From the NCBI RefSeq assembly GCF_918797505.1, contig NC_092800.1:8272631-8336630 (forward strand): a stretch of 64,000 bases of DNA, read 5' to 3'. Of the stretch, positions 11,386-23,199 are shown in pieces; the stretch's first letter is position 1, and each line of letters starts with the position of its first letter. Source of the DNA: Bemisia tabaci. Its lineage: Eukaryota > Arthropoda > Insecta > Hemiptera > Aleyrodidae. Under the pieces are notes generated by a model that saw only the letters and a program-made list of their open reading frames with translations, was not told the DNA's origin and ran no database searches. Made by a program: the position numbers and the translations under genes.

Positions 11386-11589
11386 CACAGGGTTCTATGT
11401 CACTTTCAGGTACGGGGCTCAAGCCCCCCACCCTTCCCCCTCCGAAAGCAAAAAAAAGGGGGAATAGAGTGAAGGAAAGAGGAGACAGAAGATGATGAGG
11501 AAAGACGAGAAAAGAAAAAGTTTGATTCGACGAGGCCTTCGAAGATATTTATCTCTTTTGATGTAGAGTCTTAAATGAAACCACAGTGT

Positions 11590-11960
11590 TCATTTGATTA
11601 GTATTTTATAAAATTTTCGTCAAAAAATGCGTCTAAATACAGTTTAAATTTCAAACAATTTCCAGATTTGCTAATTGCAACAATTCGAAAGTATTTCGTG
11701 TTAAGGTAAAAAAAAAGTTTTTCTGCGGAAATTCATGAAGATCTGTGTTACGGTAGCCTCGAAATGCGTCCAAACAGAGTTAAAATTTCAAACAAATTTC
11801 AGATTTGTTAAATGCAACAATTCGAAAGTATGTTGTGTTAAAGGTGCGAAAGCGTAATTTTTCTGCATTTCATGATAAATTTGCGCTATGAAAGCCTCAA
11901 ATTGCGCCTAATAAGATTACACATTTCTAAGATTTGTGATCTAATCAGACGTCATCTAAA
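11590..11960. repeat. ~137-bp tandem repeat, 2.5-3 copies
   Basis: AAATGCGTCYAAA starts copies near 11625 and 11762, each followed by CAAACAA, CAGATTTG and GCAACAATTCGAAAGTAT. A degraded third copy begins near 11897 (AAATTGCGCCTAA, AAGATTTGTGAT). AT-rich and non-coding. Confidence 0.75.
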
Positions 11961-12414
11961 TAATGATGAAAAACAAGTAAAGTCTAAAAATTTCGTTTTC
12001 ACTATGAGCGCAAGCAGTGTTCCAAACTCACCTTTGAGTTTTAGGAGCCATGGGGCGCATCAAGCCTGAATTTTAGGCGCCATTGAAGATTTTTTAGGGG
12101 CCAGATTGACTTTTTGCCTGTATATTACGGCATATTTAGTGAAAAATTAGACACAAATTTAGATGTTTTTGTAACAGAACTAGTAGGTAGCTGTGACTTG
12201 GTGAAGACAAAAGCACTACGGATGAAATCGTGAAGAATAGAAAAATCTCTCACTAATTGTAATGCTGAAAATTTCGAATGATCACCTAATATGAAAATTC
12301 AGATTTTAAAGGGGCAATTTTTAAGGGCCACGTTGGCGCAGAGCCTTCTTTTTTAGAAGCAATGACCTATGTTTTAGGCGCATTTGGCGCGTTGGCGCCT
12401 GTGAGTTTCGAATA
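11961..12414. other. Spacer with TTTTAGGCGC motifs
   Basis: TTTTAGGCGC and near-variants (TTTTAGGAGCC, TTTTTAGGGGCC, TTTTTAAGGGCC) recur from 12036 to 12400, up to the right inverted arm. No gene. Confidence 0.4.
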
Positions 12415-13422
12415 CTGAGCACAAGGGTTGCCATCGACGAAAGTTAGCCAGAGTGACTATATCTTGCACCCTTAATGAACATACTTGAAGGAAAATTTGC
12501 TCCTCCGATGATATTTGATCGTTATGAAACAGCGGGCGCAGCGCGTCGAATGCCAAGAAACCCGAATTTTCCGCAAAAATTAGCCTTCAGACTCATGTTT
12601 AGGCCAGCATTAGACCCCTAAATAGGCCGAAAATGACAAAAGCATGACACATTCCGTAAAATTTAGACTCCCAAGAAGCAAAAAAATCGTAAAATTGAAG
12701 AATTTCAGGGTATGGGCCGAAAAAACGGCCCTTATCGAAACCCCTAGCTCCTTTGGCAAATCCCCTTAATATCAATAGTCATTTACCGGCCTGCGCCTCT
12801 AACTGGCAACCATGTCGGTAGCCATTTTCGATTCGGAGGCTTAATTTTTTGTAGGAATAAACATTTGATCTCCTATTCGAACTCCTTGCCCCACAAAACT
12901 AAATTTTGAACGTATTGCTTATCATAGCTGCGCTAAATTGGTGTTTCAGCCGTAAAACCGGTGGCCATTTTGGGCGCCATATTTGATTTTAGGGTCTCTG
13001 GAGGGCCGCAGCGAAAAATGGACCTCATTTTCGGACTCTACGACCCCGAAAACCTAATAATTGATACATCACTATGCACTTGGACCCGTATAGGCAAATT
13101 AGTACCCCTGAGTGGTATTTTTGGCCGCCATCTTGGATTTGGAGCCCTCCTTTGGGTCGGGGGTGTTTTTAAATGTGATATTCGGATTCCTCGTGTCATT
13201 TTACATAGGAATCGACATCTGACTCGACGCTATCCGCAAAATTTAAAACTTTCACCATGGCGGCGGCCATCTTGGACGCCATCTTGAATTCTGGGCGTCG
13301 GTTCAATTTTTGAACTTGACACCATCGAAATTCTGATTCTAGACATCCTAAAGAAGAGAATGACATATCACAACAATTTTACCCACGAAGCTGCACACGG
13401 ATGCACATGTGGTACTGGACTA
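12415..13422. repeat. Right arm of 1-kb inverted repeat
   Basis: Reverse complement of 6564-7580. Differences noticed: a 6-base versus 5-base A/T run in the GGGCCG-CGGCCC motif, GCTAAC versus GCCAAC, and GTGCAAG versus GTGTAAG. It carries the same 108-codon frame (12961-13287, plus). Right of the arm the sequence reads TAT, matching the three bases left of the left arm. Confidence 0.95.
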
Positions 13423-13646
13423 TATACCAGAAGTTCTTCCTGTCACTCCACTCTCCAAATTTTGTGGGTAAAAATAAAATGATTTCTTCGGAAGAATAAA
13501 GCCCTAGGACACTACGCTACAAAGTGACGTATCACCTAGGCGAGAAATATCCTATGCTTCCAGGCTTCCTCATATGAATGCATATAAATAAATTGAAAGC
13601 ATTCGTTTCGTCTCCCAATTGTGGCACTTCCCGAGTTCGTATGCTA

Positions 13647-13894
13647 CCGTGTTCAGAAAAAAACACCGTATGAACATTCAGACGTTGCCAAATTTCATCC
13701 TTTAAAACACGAATTTTCTGGAAATCTGACGATACATTTTATTTGAATTTTTCAGGGGATATTCCTCTCAATTCCATCCGGTAGACCTGAAAAATTTGAT
13801 GAACAATATTCATGACTTCCTCAAAGACAAATATTTTATCAGTAGAAATTTATCAATATCTGAATGTCCATACGTTGTTCTTCCTTAACACGCC
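13647..13894. mobile_element. MITE, family E
   Basis: The left arm has AACACCGTATGAACATTCAG then ACGTTGCCAAATTT. The right arm has inverted CATACGTTGTTCTTCCTTAA. Length and arm order are as at 5354. Confidence 0.75.
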
Positions 13895-14385
13895 AGTGTA
13901 GGCCCCCGAGACATGTGGTCAATCTCGAGGCAGACCGAACTTTTCACTTCCTGAGCTGCACCTCCGGTAGGAATTAATGGGACGAGATTAAAACTCCTTG
14001 ACGGGAAAATCGGATGAATTAAAGAGCGAGAGAGAGAGAGGATGAAAGGGTTAATAGGACCCGACTAAGGGCGCCGCGGGGTGATCAGAGAGGAGAGCGC
14101 CCGGAATATTAGAAAGAGCTGTATCACGGAATAAAATGGTCGAGATCCCCGAGATAAAATGCTGGAAACGTCGGTTTTTTGGTCGCGGCTCCTGGGGCAA
14201 GAGCTTGGGTGTTGAGCGAGCGGAGGAACCCCTTGTCGCGTCGTGGGGGGAACCTGGGATTTTTCGGCCAAAAAGTGGGGTTGTCTTTAAAGCAGAAATT
14301 CTTTGAGAACACCGTACCATAGAATATTACTCAGTTAAATCCATGGTTAAAATTCCCGTATTAGCAGTGTAATGAGCTCTTAAGA
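13895..14385. other. Unique balanced-composition island
   Basis: Includes a short (GA)n run near 14030-14040 and a GC-rich stretch to 14280, open in several minus frames (the longest is 89 codons, 14051-14320). No recognisable protein features. Confidence 0.4.
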
Positions 14386-14564
14386 GATCGTCCATGAATT
14401 ACGTAACGTTCTAAAGGAGGGGGGGGGGGGTCGAGGAGAGCGTTACGCCATTTTGTTTTTACGTGTTAAAGAATAAAAACCTACATTATTAAAGCGTTAC
14501 GAGGGGGGAGGGTGAGGGGTCAAAAATGCCGAAAAAGTGCGTTACGTAATTTGTGGACGGTCCC
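14386..14564. mobile_element. MITE, family I
   Basis: Left end GATCGTCCATGAATTACGTA; right end, on the complement, GGACCGTCCACAAATTACGT. Both continue into AACG. The interior is G-rich (an 11-13 G run near 14417) with a second GCGTTACG block. This style of CCGTCCA-AATTACGTAACG terminus is, as I recall, widespread in insect genomes. Confidence 0.7.
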
Positions 14565-14579
14565 TACGCTTCCAGGACT

Positions 14580-14733
14580 TTATGTCCACCTACCTTTCGT
14601 CCATTAAATAAATGTCCACCGCTATTTATGTCCACTAAACGTTAAGTCCAGTCTTTATTAAGTCCACATGATTTAATGTCCAACCATGAATATATCCAAA
14701 ATTGTCCAAATTGTGGACATGTCATGTCCACAT
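14580..14733. repeat. Degenerate (T)ATGTCCAC tandem repeat
   Basis: TGTCCAC, AGTCCA, GTCCAT and TGTCCAA variants recur every 14-22 bp (about nine occurrences). The end includes an inverted pair GTGGACATG-CATGTCCAC. No coding potential. Confidence 0.7.
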
Positions 14734-14734
14734 T

Positions 14735-15105
14735 TTTTTCTTCTCATTTAAATGACAGGCACCACCTCAAAAATAAATGCATACTACTACTACCTTCATT
14801 CTTAAAAACATTTCATTCATGAATCAAGTCATGAAAGAGAACAGACTCTATGAGCAGATAAAAACATATGTTCGTGTGTACACTGTACGGTTATGATAAG
14901 ATGAAAATCAAAGCGGGAGCCTAGGAAACGCTCCAATGCCAAATTAAACATTTTTCAGTAACAAATGCAGTCAAAATTGAAAGTCCTCTTTAACTAGTTA
15001 TTTCGTGCGCCTTCAATCTTACAACGCGATACACGTATATTGTGCAACGCATCTGACTCGAAATAGTTGCTGAAGCGTTGCGGCGCGGCACGCAATCAGC
15101 GTGAC
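14735..15105. other. Unique sequence
   Basis: AT-rich on the left, becoming GC-rich from about 15060. Nothing recognised. Confidence 0.4.
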
Positions 15106-15106
15106 A

Positions 15107-15196
15107 CGCGCAAAGGCGCCTACAAACCGAACGGGATACTTCACGCGTTGCGCAATGCGTGAAGTATCCCGTTAGGTTTGTAGGCGCCTGTGCGCG
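15107..15196. repeat. Near-perfect 40-bp-arm palindrome
   Basis: Arms 15107-15146 and 15157-15196 pair over 40 bp with two mismatches around a 10-base loop. The arm motif GCGTGAAGTAT and GTAGGCGCC is the same as in the tandem repeat at 61319-61515, so this is an inverted pair of units of that family. Confidence 0.9.
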
Positions 15197-15199
15197 TTC

Positions 15200-16370
15200 T
15201 GCGCTGCTAACACGCCACTCCGCTCTGTGTTAGGCTCTAATATTTAAACTCGCGGAGTCAGCGTTTTTCAACTCATGATTTTGAAATGTTTGCACTCTCT
15301 GCATTGATTATTCCCTTTTAAACTTACGTCCCTACAGGGTTCATTGCGTGTAAGAGATACAGCCAACTGCATACCCTGTATCACGGTAAATTCGCTCGAA
15401 AATCGCGGCAGGCACATCGAAGAAGTCTGAAATCTACTCTGCACCGCACAGTTTATAGCACGCTTGTTCAAATTTACCCCTGCTGCGGGCTGTTTTTCTT
15501 GGTGGCCGGCAGTCAGGTTTGCTCGGAGAGGGACCTAACCTAAATAAACAAAGAATCTCGTGAACTATCACAAAATCCTTTTGCGGAAGATTTCCATTGA
15601 TTCAAAGCTACTTTTTCGCAAAATAATGAAAGATAAGGGAAACAATCGACTACAACAAATGGAAATCTTACAATTAAAAAAGTTGGCTAAATTTTCCATT
15701 TCATTGATTGTAAGACCTGATTTCCTGTGGCCAGTCGTATCTCTATTTTTCTGGTTGTTCCTGTTCGAAGCGAAGAGATCTTACTGTGCGGTGTGATGGC
15801 GCGCATGCGCGGATGCTGACACGGCCAGTCGAGCTCCTTGGCCCGTCGTCAGCCATACAAAGTTGATTGCGCCCGAAAAAAAGAGGCAGGGGGCTGTTTG
15901 GGGAGGGGGAGGGTGTCGAGGGGGGAATTATGTTGATCAGCTTCTAATTAAATAAGGAGCCAGTTTCACCAGACCAAGGAAGGAAATGCGGTATCAGCGG
16001 CCAACCCGAAGTCGACTGTCTAACAGATTCCATCACTGTCGCCAGAATTATTTTTATGTTACTTTTTCTGCCATGATAAATTAATATCAAATTCTGCTCG
16101 GTGGTAACTATCAGTTTTATGAGACTTTTTTCAGGAAACAAAAGATTCTAGTGCAAAAAAGGCAAAATCGATTAATTGGTACCATCATTTGGACACTAGG
16201 TTAAGAGTGTCTTGGCCTTTAAAATGTCAAACCGCAAGTGTTGATTATTTACTCCGTGTAATTAGACCAAATTTCGCATTAGGTACTACTATTTCTGTCT
16301 CATCTGTAGTAGGGAAACAAATGACACGTATGTTATTTCTAAAATGAGTCAGAAATATTAGTTCCCTAGG
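15200..16370. other. Unique sequence
   Basis: No gene. Contains a 78-codon frame (15560-15796) with no recognisable motif and a G-rich stretch 15889-15927 with several G3-G6 runs. 16310-16370 shares about 60 bp with 34397-34459. Confidence 0.4.
16310..16370. repeat. Dispersed repeat fragment
   Basis: AGGGAAACAAATGACACGTA and TTTCTAAAATGAGTCAGAA recur with a few changes at 34397-34459. It is an unclassified fragment of a dispersed repeat. Confidence 0.6.
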
Positions 16371-16790
16371 GATTGTGCATAAAATACGTGACGCTAAATT
16401 TTGGATTTTGCGACCCTCTCTGCCCCTCGTAACGGACGCCTTCGTGACGTAATTCCGTATCTTTAACCCTCTATGGCTTAGCGTTACGAATTCGTAACAA
16501 CATATTTTTTTGGATTTTTAAAAATTGAATCTCTCCTCTGTGGCGTGATTTTGCAAATTCTCATAAGATTTTTTATTTTTTTGAAAAACTGATACCTTAA
16601 ATTTAAAATTTTGAAAAAAAAATTGGTACTCTATGCTCTTAATGCAAGCTACAAAACAGATTAGTGTCCCCTAGAATCTGAGATCCAAAATTAATTCATG
16701 CCATTGAGGGCTAAACACTTCAAATGAAGGCACAACGCTCTTTTTGACCCTTTTGTCCCCTTAAAGCGTTACGTATTTTATGAACGGCGG
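16371..16790. mobile_element. MITE, family I (larger copy)
   Basis: The left end reads TGTGCATAAAATACGTGACG. The right end, on the complement, reads CCGTTCATAAAATACGTAAC. The ~420-bp interior has further GTAACG blocks and no coding frame. It is a diverged relative of 14386-14564. Confidence 0.55.
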
Positions 16791-16948
16791 CGACCCAGTC
16801 TAATTCTAGAATGGTCGTGGCTGTCTATTTTTGAGTTCAGGTATGGTTGCACTCATCAAGACATATCAAAAAGCGTTATACTTAATGTCATACACAGTGG
16901 CTGCATCAACAATGGCGCTATCCGCGGAGAAGTCTCAAACTAAAACCG

Positions 16949-17174
16949 CACTGGAAAAAAAAAACACATTGGATCTAGAGTCCAGACTCTTGAAAACATT
17001 GACAAGAAAAATACTCTTGATTCAATCAGATTTAAGCTTAAATCAAGAACCCAGCCTCTTAATTTGAGCGGATTTCCTTTTGATTTAAGCTTAAATCTGA
17101 TTGAATCAAGAGTATTTTTCTTGTCGATGTTTTTAAGAGTCTGGACTCTAGATCCAATGTGTTTTTTTCCAGTG
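16949..17174 (+). mobile_element. MITE, family A, copy a
   Basis: A 226-bp near-palindrome from CACTGGAAAA to TTTTCCAGTG. Inner blocks are CACATTGGATCTAGAGTC, ACTCTTGATTCAATCAG and their inverted partners. The small central spacer (CCTCTTAATTTGAGCGG) sets the orientation as plus. Flanking bases do not form a clear duplication here. Confidence 0.9.
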
Positions 17175-19257
17175 GTGGTCGCTGATCAGTGCTGGCAACG
17201 GTGCAACCGGTGGTGAGTGACTGGTGGAGCGGGCCGTCGTGGCGTTTTCACTCAAATCAAACACAATGAAATTGAAGCAAACAATTAGACTACTTGCTTT
17301 GAGCGCGGCGCTGGAGCCGGCTGAAACGATGACTCCGAGATAGGATCTAATGGACGGCTCCACCCGAAATGCTGACTCACTCACACATTCACACCCAGCT
17401 TCCGAAGCCGCTGACGCCAGCGCCACCGTCGTCCAATTAGGAGCGCCCAGAAAAGCCCGCGTCCGGTCCGGTGGAAACCCTCGAGAGCATTAATGGAAAT
17501 CCACTCCCGGGCTATTTACGCTTTTTATCCAGGGTTAATCGGATACTCTTCCATTAGGTATAGTCCTCCATCGACAACCTGATCCGCGGCTGGACTTGGA
17601 AATGAGGAAGCTGGAATCAGAAATAGAAAACATTAAGAACGCCGCAAGCACAAGGAGATACACCGAAAAAAAATACCATTGCGTATTTTAGCGGCTCTGG
17701 TGCTTGCACTAGAGCTGCTATTCCGGACGGCCCCAGCTGGGGAGTATCATTGGACCATGTTACATTGGAGAGACCGCGCGTTGGTTGATGGGAATCGGCG
17801 CCATTTTCTGCTGTTTAGGGGGGACTGATTTTATTTTAATTGATATCTTTTTCCTGTGAGCGAATGCTATGTTGTGTAGTGTATTTTTGGAATCATGGTG
17901 ATACTGTCAATAATTCAAAACGGGTCTGTGCTTTAATCTCGCACTGGAAAAAATGTACTTTACGTTTAAAATTTGAAAATTCAAATCTATAAGTTTTCGC
18001 GCTTTTTTCGAAGAATGCCGTGGTTGGAGCTTCCTAGTCATACTACTCGACATCAGCTGATAGCAAACAAAGGTTACCAAGGAAACCGTAAACGCGTAAC
18101 AACTACCTACCGTCGCCAGAGCCGCTTTCCGACGCGAATGCGTTGGAGCTTCCTGCTTGTTTTAGCTTATTGGTACCATTTGCGAATAACCTGACATATA
18201 CGTTTTAAAAAAATGTATCCAAATGCACAAACTTTTACGTCACAGCAAGATAAATTCAATAAGCAGCATGATAACGGCGTGAACAGACTCATTAAACACG
18301 TTTGAGCGAGAGGGTAACGCTCCGGAGGAAATATTTCTCGGGTGAATTTCGAGACTCATTACCCCATTAACGGAGTCGGAGGATGACAAATGGCTCGAGA
18401 ATCATACCCGAGCCTCGTCTAATTAGGAGCGATACATCACTAACCAAGTTCAACGTCCAGCCGCGCACTCTTATCGCGCTGAAATTCGCGACTCGAAATG
18501 ACAAAGGGCCGAGGACCCCGATACAATACCTAATTTTAGACTCTTGGTTTCAAACGCGGTGGTCGAAATTTTTCTGGAAGAACGGGCGTGTTTAATAATG
18601 CTTGGGAGGAGTCATTAGCCGCACATACGACTTCTGATTGGCCTGCGGTGCAGTTTGGAGTTTCGGACCCATCGATAGATGCTGAACTTACGCGCCTAGG
18701 CACAGACAAACAGCCCCAAGAGCGTTTCAGGATACTGAAGTGAAATCTATAATTGGATTATGAAGTTCTGAATGTGAAGATTTGGTTTACGCATGGACAT
18801 TTGAAAGTGTTTCTCCTTCTTATGTACATACATAGTCCTAATTAAAATGCGACTCCCCTAAAATAAAGTTCATGCTAAATCCAGCCTAAATCAGTCACTC
18901 TACGATACTATGCTGCAGGAGGTAATTAGTATTTACTGATTCATTCAGTCATTATTCAATGATTTCCAGCATGATTTGTTCAATAACCTCATATTTTGTC
19001 GTAAAATCCTGCACATGTGTTCATGAGAGCTTTCTTTAATGAGATTCAGCTTCAATTCAACTTCATTCCTGCACTTGCTAAGCCTTTCTGTCTGACTAAC
19101 TGAACTTTTCAGCCGTAGAAACCCATCCTAGGTTCAGTATCGGTTGCTATGTAATAATTATATTTTCTACCGAAGCCTTTCTGAAAGCCTCTGAATCCTT
19201 AGTTGAAATTAAATTCAGCGAAGATTAGAAGAGCGAAGATATGCTTGTGTACTTGTA
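17175..19257. other. Long unique stretch
   Basis: Balanced composition, CpG-rich around 17200-17600 and 18250-18650. Short direct repeats TTGGAGCTTCCT occur at about 18023 and 18144. Frames of 62-92 codons lack any feature. I see no gene. Confidence 0.4.
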
Positions 19258-19623
19258 GAGATGACAAGATGGTAAAATAGTGCTGGGTTCACACTACTTT
19301 CCGGGGGTAACAAGGCCAACAATTTCAATTAGAATCCAAAATTGTGAGCTGTAATGAGAATTAATACCACACTGAGGCGTGATCTCAACTCAATGCAAGC
19401 TGCCAGCGTTGAACACTCTCCCTCTCAGTCTTGTTGAGAGGCACTCATTAGAGCTCAACAGTTTTACTCTTATCGGGGCGTCTCTTTGGAAATTTTAAAA
19501 CCACCTAGTGCAACACACACGAAAACGAAGAAAAATATTGAATTTTTTGAGCTTTTTTGCTTTGATTTCCTCGCAAAATATGTAGTGTGGACTCAACACC
19601 ATGTTATCACCTTGTTACTTTTA
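19258..19623. mobile_element. Probable foldback MITE
   Basis: The left arm GACAAGATGGTAAAATAGTG continues GCTGGGTTCACACTAC. It pairs with inverted GTAGTGTGGACTCAACACCA near 19579, which continues to GTTATCACCTTGTTAC. A related arm fragment occurs at about 24702-24737 (ACAAGGTGGAGAAATGGTGC, TGGGCCCACAC). Confidence 0.6.
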
Positions 19624-21014
19624 GTTAGGGCCAAATTTCTTTGTGTTTATTCTCCCTTTTATTGGTGTGCGTAATATAAATATTTTTGTGAATAAACAAA
19701 TAGGATGGCTCCAGTCTATAAACAATTTGAATTCATTTTTACCCACTCATTCACCAGACATAGCTGGTGAAGTTTAACCGATGGACAAAAAAAAACTCCC
19801 GACAAAGCTTGGTTTCTCCTCTTGAATTCTGTAAGTGTAAAAAATCGGTTCCTTTATAATATCAAATCTTTTCAAGTATGGAGAAAAGACAAGAATGAGC
19901 AGCAGCTTTTGGGAATCGGAGCATCTCCAAAAGAGCCGCGTGGAGAGAAGGGACTTGACTCCTCCGCTTGAAGAACACTTGTGATAGGGGCTGAAGGGGC
20001 AGAGAAGAGTGCGGTAATTTCGCTTTCGATCCCTGCGTGGCGCTGTCACTTTGCTTTGTTAGTCACTCCGTGTTACAATTAGCTAATTTTGCTCGGAGAA
20101 TCAGAAAATCAGGTGTTCAGAGGAGAAGGTAGTCGCAACTCGACGTGACGTACACATGGAAGTTGCCAAATTTCTGACAGAATTAAAATAATAAATATTT
20201 TGTCTGTCTTTTTTTCCATACGCATACCTGAATTGAGGAGAATGTTTACCGCTTCAGAAACATATAAATTAAAATTTGCGGACTCTGAGGCTTTGAAGAA
20301 AAAATATAGGGCCAAGTCTGAAATTGAAGGATAGCCTTTAAAAGAGGTTTCAAAGGCAAAATTTTTATGATTCTTAGATATAACTGCTTTTTTGGATGTG
20401 GACACTTTGTTTCAATTTTCACATTTTCAAGAGCCTCTTCATTTTCTTAGATTTGCTGCAAGCTATGCACCTCTACAATTTCTTTTCGTCACCTAGACTG
20501 CGCCAAGAGACACACTGTGAAGCTTCCAAATTTAAAAATTATAAAAAGTCCGTATGCGTAGTCGTTATACTTTTCTGGAAAGTAAAGGAAATCTCCAAAG
20601 TATCATTAGAAAAAGTAAAGCTCGTGCTAACTTTAGGTCGAATTCAAATTATTGCCAAAAGTAGAGAAATAACCGGACAAAACATGTTTTAAATTTTTTT
20701 TTTTTTAAAAAAAACTAAAAAAACTAGATGTATCTATTTACAAATCTACCATTGATTGTTGCAAAAACCATGATCCTCTCTCAAAGGTAATTGTATTTCT
20801 CACAGCTGCAAATTGTTAATATCCTCTGCAAAGAAACATTCTCGAAGTTATACAATTTAATTTCTTGAAAAAATTAGAAGTGAAGTTGTCCTTTTTTATA
20901 CGCTTTTAGAGATATCCTTAAACCTCTTTGTAGCAAAGTGTACCACAATAGAATGGCAAGGATCCGTCTAAGAAGTATTTACAAACTGATTGCGGTAGAC
21001 GCACGAGTCGCATG
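19624..21014. other. Unique AT-rich sequence
   Basis: No gene. Frames of 91-98 codons at 19774, 20109 and 20396 show no domain. A short T8-TT-A6 inverted homopolymer pair lies at about 20695-20716. Confidence 0.4.
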
Positions 21015-21253
21015 GACAGTAAGCCAGAAATATAGCCAACGTGCATTACAAGAAATCTCAAAATAGAGGGAAAAAGCTCATCCAAGTACAAGTTTTCCTA
21101 ATAAGGATACGCTGTTCTGTGTAACTACCCGTCGTAACTAGTGTTGCATCAAACAGCGTATCTCTATGGGGGAAATTGTACTTAGATGAGCTTTCTCCCT
21201 CTATGTTGAGATTTTCTTGTAACGCACGCTGGCTGCATTTCCAACTTACTGTC
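21015..21253. mobile_element. Foldback MITE with ~100-bp arms
   Basis: Arms 21015-21118 and 21152-21253 pair almost end to end: GACAGTAAG tips, then ACAAGAAATCTCAAAATAGA, AAGCTCATC-AAGTACAA and ATACGCTGTT. About 240 bp with a loop of about 33 bp. No coding frame. Confidence 0.85.
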
Positions 21254-22097
21254 TAAGAAGTCAGATCGATTCCGGTCCTAAGATTTGACAACGTGGCTGG
21301 CTAAAGCGGCCGCACTAAAGGCTCTCGGAGGCTGGATGTTTGCAGAAACTGTCCGATCCAAGATGTGGAGCTGTCAGTTGGCCGATTCAAGAGGCCCTCG
21401 AGGCCCCCTTCCCCCCTCTTGCTCCACTAACTGACATGCAGTTCCAAACAGATATCGAGAGCTCTCCGCTAAATTAGGCAACTGAAACCTCCACAACACT
21501 CAAGAGAGGTTTCTTTTTTTTTCGCCATGGGCTTGCGTAACGTACGCACGTAAGTTCATGTCATCCATATCGAGCTCCCGATCCGATAAATTAAACTCGA
21601 GCTGCGTTAGACAAGCTTTTTGAGCCGATTTATGATCTGGACGAGAGTTATCTCAATTCATTCGTTTTTAAGGTTAGCGTCTTGTACGCGGTTGTAAGAA
21701 TTTGCATACGCCGATGTGGGATTATGCGTAGTAGCTGTTTTGACCGTCGTCGATAAATTTTTCATTGATAGAAGTGTCAGAGTGGATTTTGATTCGATCT
21801 AAAGTTTAAATAAATCAATGTTGCTGAAAGTTTAATCCCTGGCCTTACATAACAGGTGTAAATTCTTCTCTCAACGTCTACGTCTCAGATCTGATAAGCG
21901 GACTTAATTTGCATTTGACATGATTTTCTCGATCCTATGTAAACTTACCTAGATTGGGTTACGTCGCAAGGCGATTCCATGCAAAGATTAGCGGTTTGCA
22001 TACGAAACTTTGCAAGAACTGAACTGTATGCATTTATTTTATCAAAATTTAAGACTTCTTTTATCACACATGCACTAAAAAAAACCCTCCAGTCATG
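21254..22097. other. Unique sequence
   Basis: Contains a GC-richer segment (21280-21480). No gene or recognised repeat. Confidence 0.4.
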
Positions 22098-22283
22098 CAC
22101 TGGTAAAAAAAACCTCTTGGACCAATGCCGCATTGCATTGACATAAGAGTGCAGTTTCTTGTCGCCGAATTAAGAGTCTTGAACTCTGTTTCAAGCGGAT
22201 TTTGCATTGAAACAAAAGTCCAGACTCTTAAATCCGGCGACAAGAAACTGCCCTCTTGAACCAAGAGGTTTTTTTTACCAGTG
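22098..22283. mobile_element. CACTGG-ended MITE related to family A
   Basis: A 186-bp palindrome from CACTGGTAAAAAAAACCTCT to the inverted AGAGGTTTTTTTTACCAGTG. The interior has AAGAGTCTTGAACTC and AAGTCCAGACTCTTAAAT. It is flanked on both sides by TG, consistent with a 2-bp TSD. Terminal bases and TSD fit a CACTA-like (CMC) transposon derivative. Confidence 0.85.
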
Positions 22284-22289
22284 TGGAAC

Positions 22290-22515
22290 ACAACAGGGTA
22301 TGAAGGGATCCTGCTGGTGGAAGCGGGTGGTTACGATGGACAAAGGAGGTATGAAATAGACCAACTAACGGCAACTCACGAGAGACCCTTTAGTTAGTCC
22401 ATTATTTTCTCCCTTAGTCTATAGAACCACCCATTTCAACCAATAGGATCGCTCCATACCTCTTCATGTCTTCTTTGTCTATCGCTTTGTCTATTAAGTT
22501 CAGCAATCAGCTCGC
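22290..22515 (-). mobile_element. MITE, family G (reverse orientation, left end lost)
   Basis: Contains ACGGCAACTCACGAGAGACC, CATTATTTTCTCCCTTAGTC, GTCTTCTTTGTCTAT and ends with CAATCAGCTCGC. It is the complement of the 27315 copy. Its left terminus is missing next to the adjacent CACTGG element. Confidence 0.7.
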
Positions 22516-23199
22516 TGGCGCCAAAGTCAGCCAGGAGTATTAGATGGGATTTTGATATTTTTTTCCGTGATAGTTTCTTTTGGCATAATGCGTCCAAATA
22601 AACAAATCTCAAAGTAGATTTAGTTGCACTATCCCCGCAACTCGTCTGCCGGCGCTCATAAAACCCATCTTTTTGACAAAGCCGAAGTTCCGATCTGTGC
22701 GGCCGTTCGGCTCATTGGCGGCCGCACGCTAAGGCCGAATCGATGCCCATCGCCGCCAAGTAGATCAAACCCACTCGAATTTCCCGTACGAAAACCCTTT
22801 ATTTTCGAGTAAATTCGGTAACGCTGCGCGCGGAATCGGCCGACCAGCTGATTTATTTGAGCCGTCCCCTGTCCGTCTGTCGCACTAATCATTTTATCCC
22901 GCGCGGTGCCCGGTGCCCGAGCCGGAGCGGAGATAACCAATTTTCCAAAATTAAATTTTAATTTGGCAGGGACGAGAAAGGGGCAAGGGAAAAGTTAATT
23001 TAAAGAGTCAGCGGCGGGAAATGAGCCGGCGAGGTTTTGGCAAAAATGGAGCCAGGCGCCAGTCCACCGAGACAGGTGGAAAGGTAGACCGGTGTTGCCG
23101 CATTTCACAGGTGGGACCGGGATTTTTGACCCTCTCTCCGAAAGGATGTCCCGTTCGGAGAGGGACGCAGTTTTTTTAGCATGATAGCTTTCCGTTACG
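22516..23199. other. GC-rich unique island
   Basis: CpG-rich from 22620 to 23140. Frames on both strands (for example 94 codons, 22656-22940 minus) are open because of composition. No domain seen. Confidence 0.4.
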
